Position numbers and translations under genes: made by a program
Notes under the pieces: model-generated
Told to the model about the DNA's origin: nothing
What the model saw: only the letters and a program-made list of their open reading frames with translations
Database searches by the model: none
Assembly: GCA_021789755.1 (NCBI GenBank)
Contig: JAJYJD010000254.1
Location: 1 to 5,448 of the forward strand
From: Bacteroidota bacterium
GTDB lineage: Bacteria > Bacteroidota > Ignavibacteria > Kryptoniales > JAKASW01
Direction of reading: 5' to 3'
DNA length: 5,448 nt
Part shown: positions 5,305-5,448 of the stretch, in pieces
How positions within the stretch are numbered: position 1 is the stretch's first letter
How the letters are laid out: every line of letters begins with the position of its first letter

Positions 5305-5448
5305 CTACTCATTCCAGCTGAGAATCTTGTCGCACCTGAAACATTTCTTGTTGTGCACGGAGATGAGCCCGCCGCATCGCGGGCACCTGTACTTCTCGAC
5401 CTGCGCCGCAATGAAGTCCGCCAGGCCGGACGATCTTATTTCCTCTAG
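5305..5448 (-). CDS. C-terminal end of a zinc-ribbon protein, DUF3795-like (partial)
   Basis: Only the last 47 codons are in the window; the start lies beyond base 5448. The visible part reads a helix (LEEIRSSGLADFIAAQVEKY) and then YRCPRCGG, 10 residues, and CFRCD, giving two CxxC pairs (C22/C25 and C36/C39 of the visible piece) spaced as in a zinc ribbon, with the end ILSWNE. A helix with an L-x-x-F/W-I/L-x-x-Q pattern followed by CPxCGG and a second CxxC is how many DUF3795 proteins end. In those, an earlier CGxxCxxC region, not visible here, carries more cysteines. The family assignment is by this tail alone. It is separated from the radical SAM gene by 450 bp, so it is probably a separate transcription unit. 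The role is unknown; the site likely binds zinc or another metal. Confidence 0.75.
   Translation of the reverse strand, partial: LEEIRSSGLADFIAAQVEKYRCPRCGGLISVHNKKCFRCDKILSWNE

Noticed and set aside
1..5448. CRISPR array, insertion sequence or tandem repeat
   Set aside because: No regularly spaced repeats, transposase fragments or paired terminal repeats were seen on either strand.

Overview
The window holds mostly minus-strand genes from an unidentified bacterium. Base composition is near balanced, slightly above half GC. A lipoprotein with a clean lipobox, DUF3795-type and GMC-type proteins and good Shine-Dalgarno sites fit a Gram-negative, possibly uncultured lineage. The sequence does not fix a phylum, and no species-specific gene is recognised.

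Reading down the minus strand (high to low coordinates): (1) 5305-5448, the C-terminal end of a zinc-ribbon protein resembling the DUF3795 family, cut by the window edge. (2) 4853-5304, about 450 bp with no convincing gene, the likely control region of the next operon. (3) 1361-4852, a compact four-gene block whose genes all overlap: a radical SAM enzyme with a Twitch/SPASM-like C-terminus, a four-helix membrane protein, a small cysteine-containing protein resembling the L-2-amino-thiazoline-4-carboxylate hydrolase (ATC hydrolase)/V4R-like group, and a short GMC-type FAD oxidoreductase with an embedded four-cysteine cluster motif. (4) 669-1267, a putative lipoprotein and a 51-residue two-helix membrane protein joined by an ATGA overlap. 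(5) 342-621, a decayed LacI-family regulator. (6) 1-341, no intact gene, but a strong 12-bp hairpin and a tRNA-like half motif.

The four-gene block is the point of interest. Start/stop overlaps (ATGA, a 16-bp overlap, GTGA) imply one transcript with coupled translation. Two redox or metal-cofactor enzymes, a membrane protein and a possible small ligand- or metal-binding protein suggest a membrane-associated biosynthetic or redox pathway. The radical SAM plus GMC pairing recalls mycofactocin loci, but no mycofactocin precursor, chaperone or other partner is visible, so the product is unknown. The left part of the window is a decaying or accessory region.
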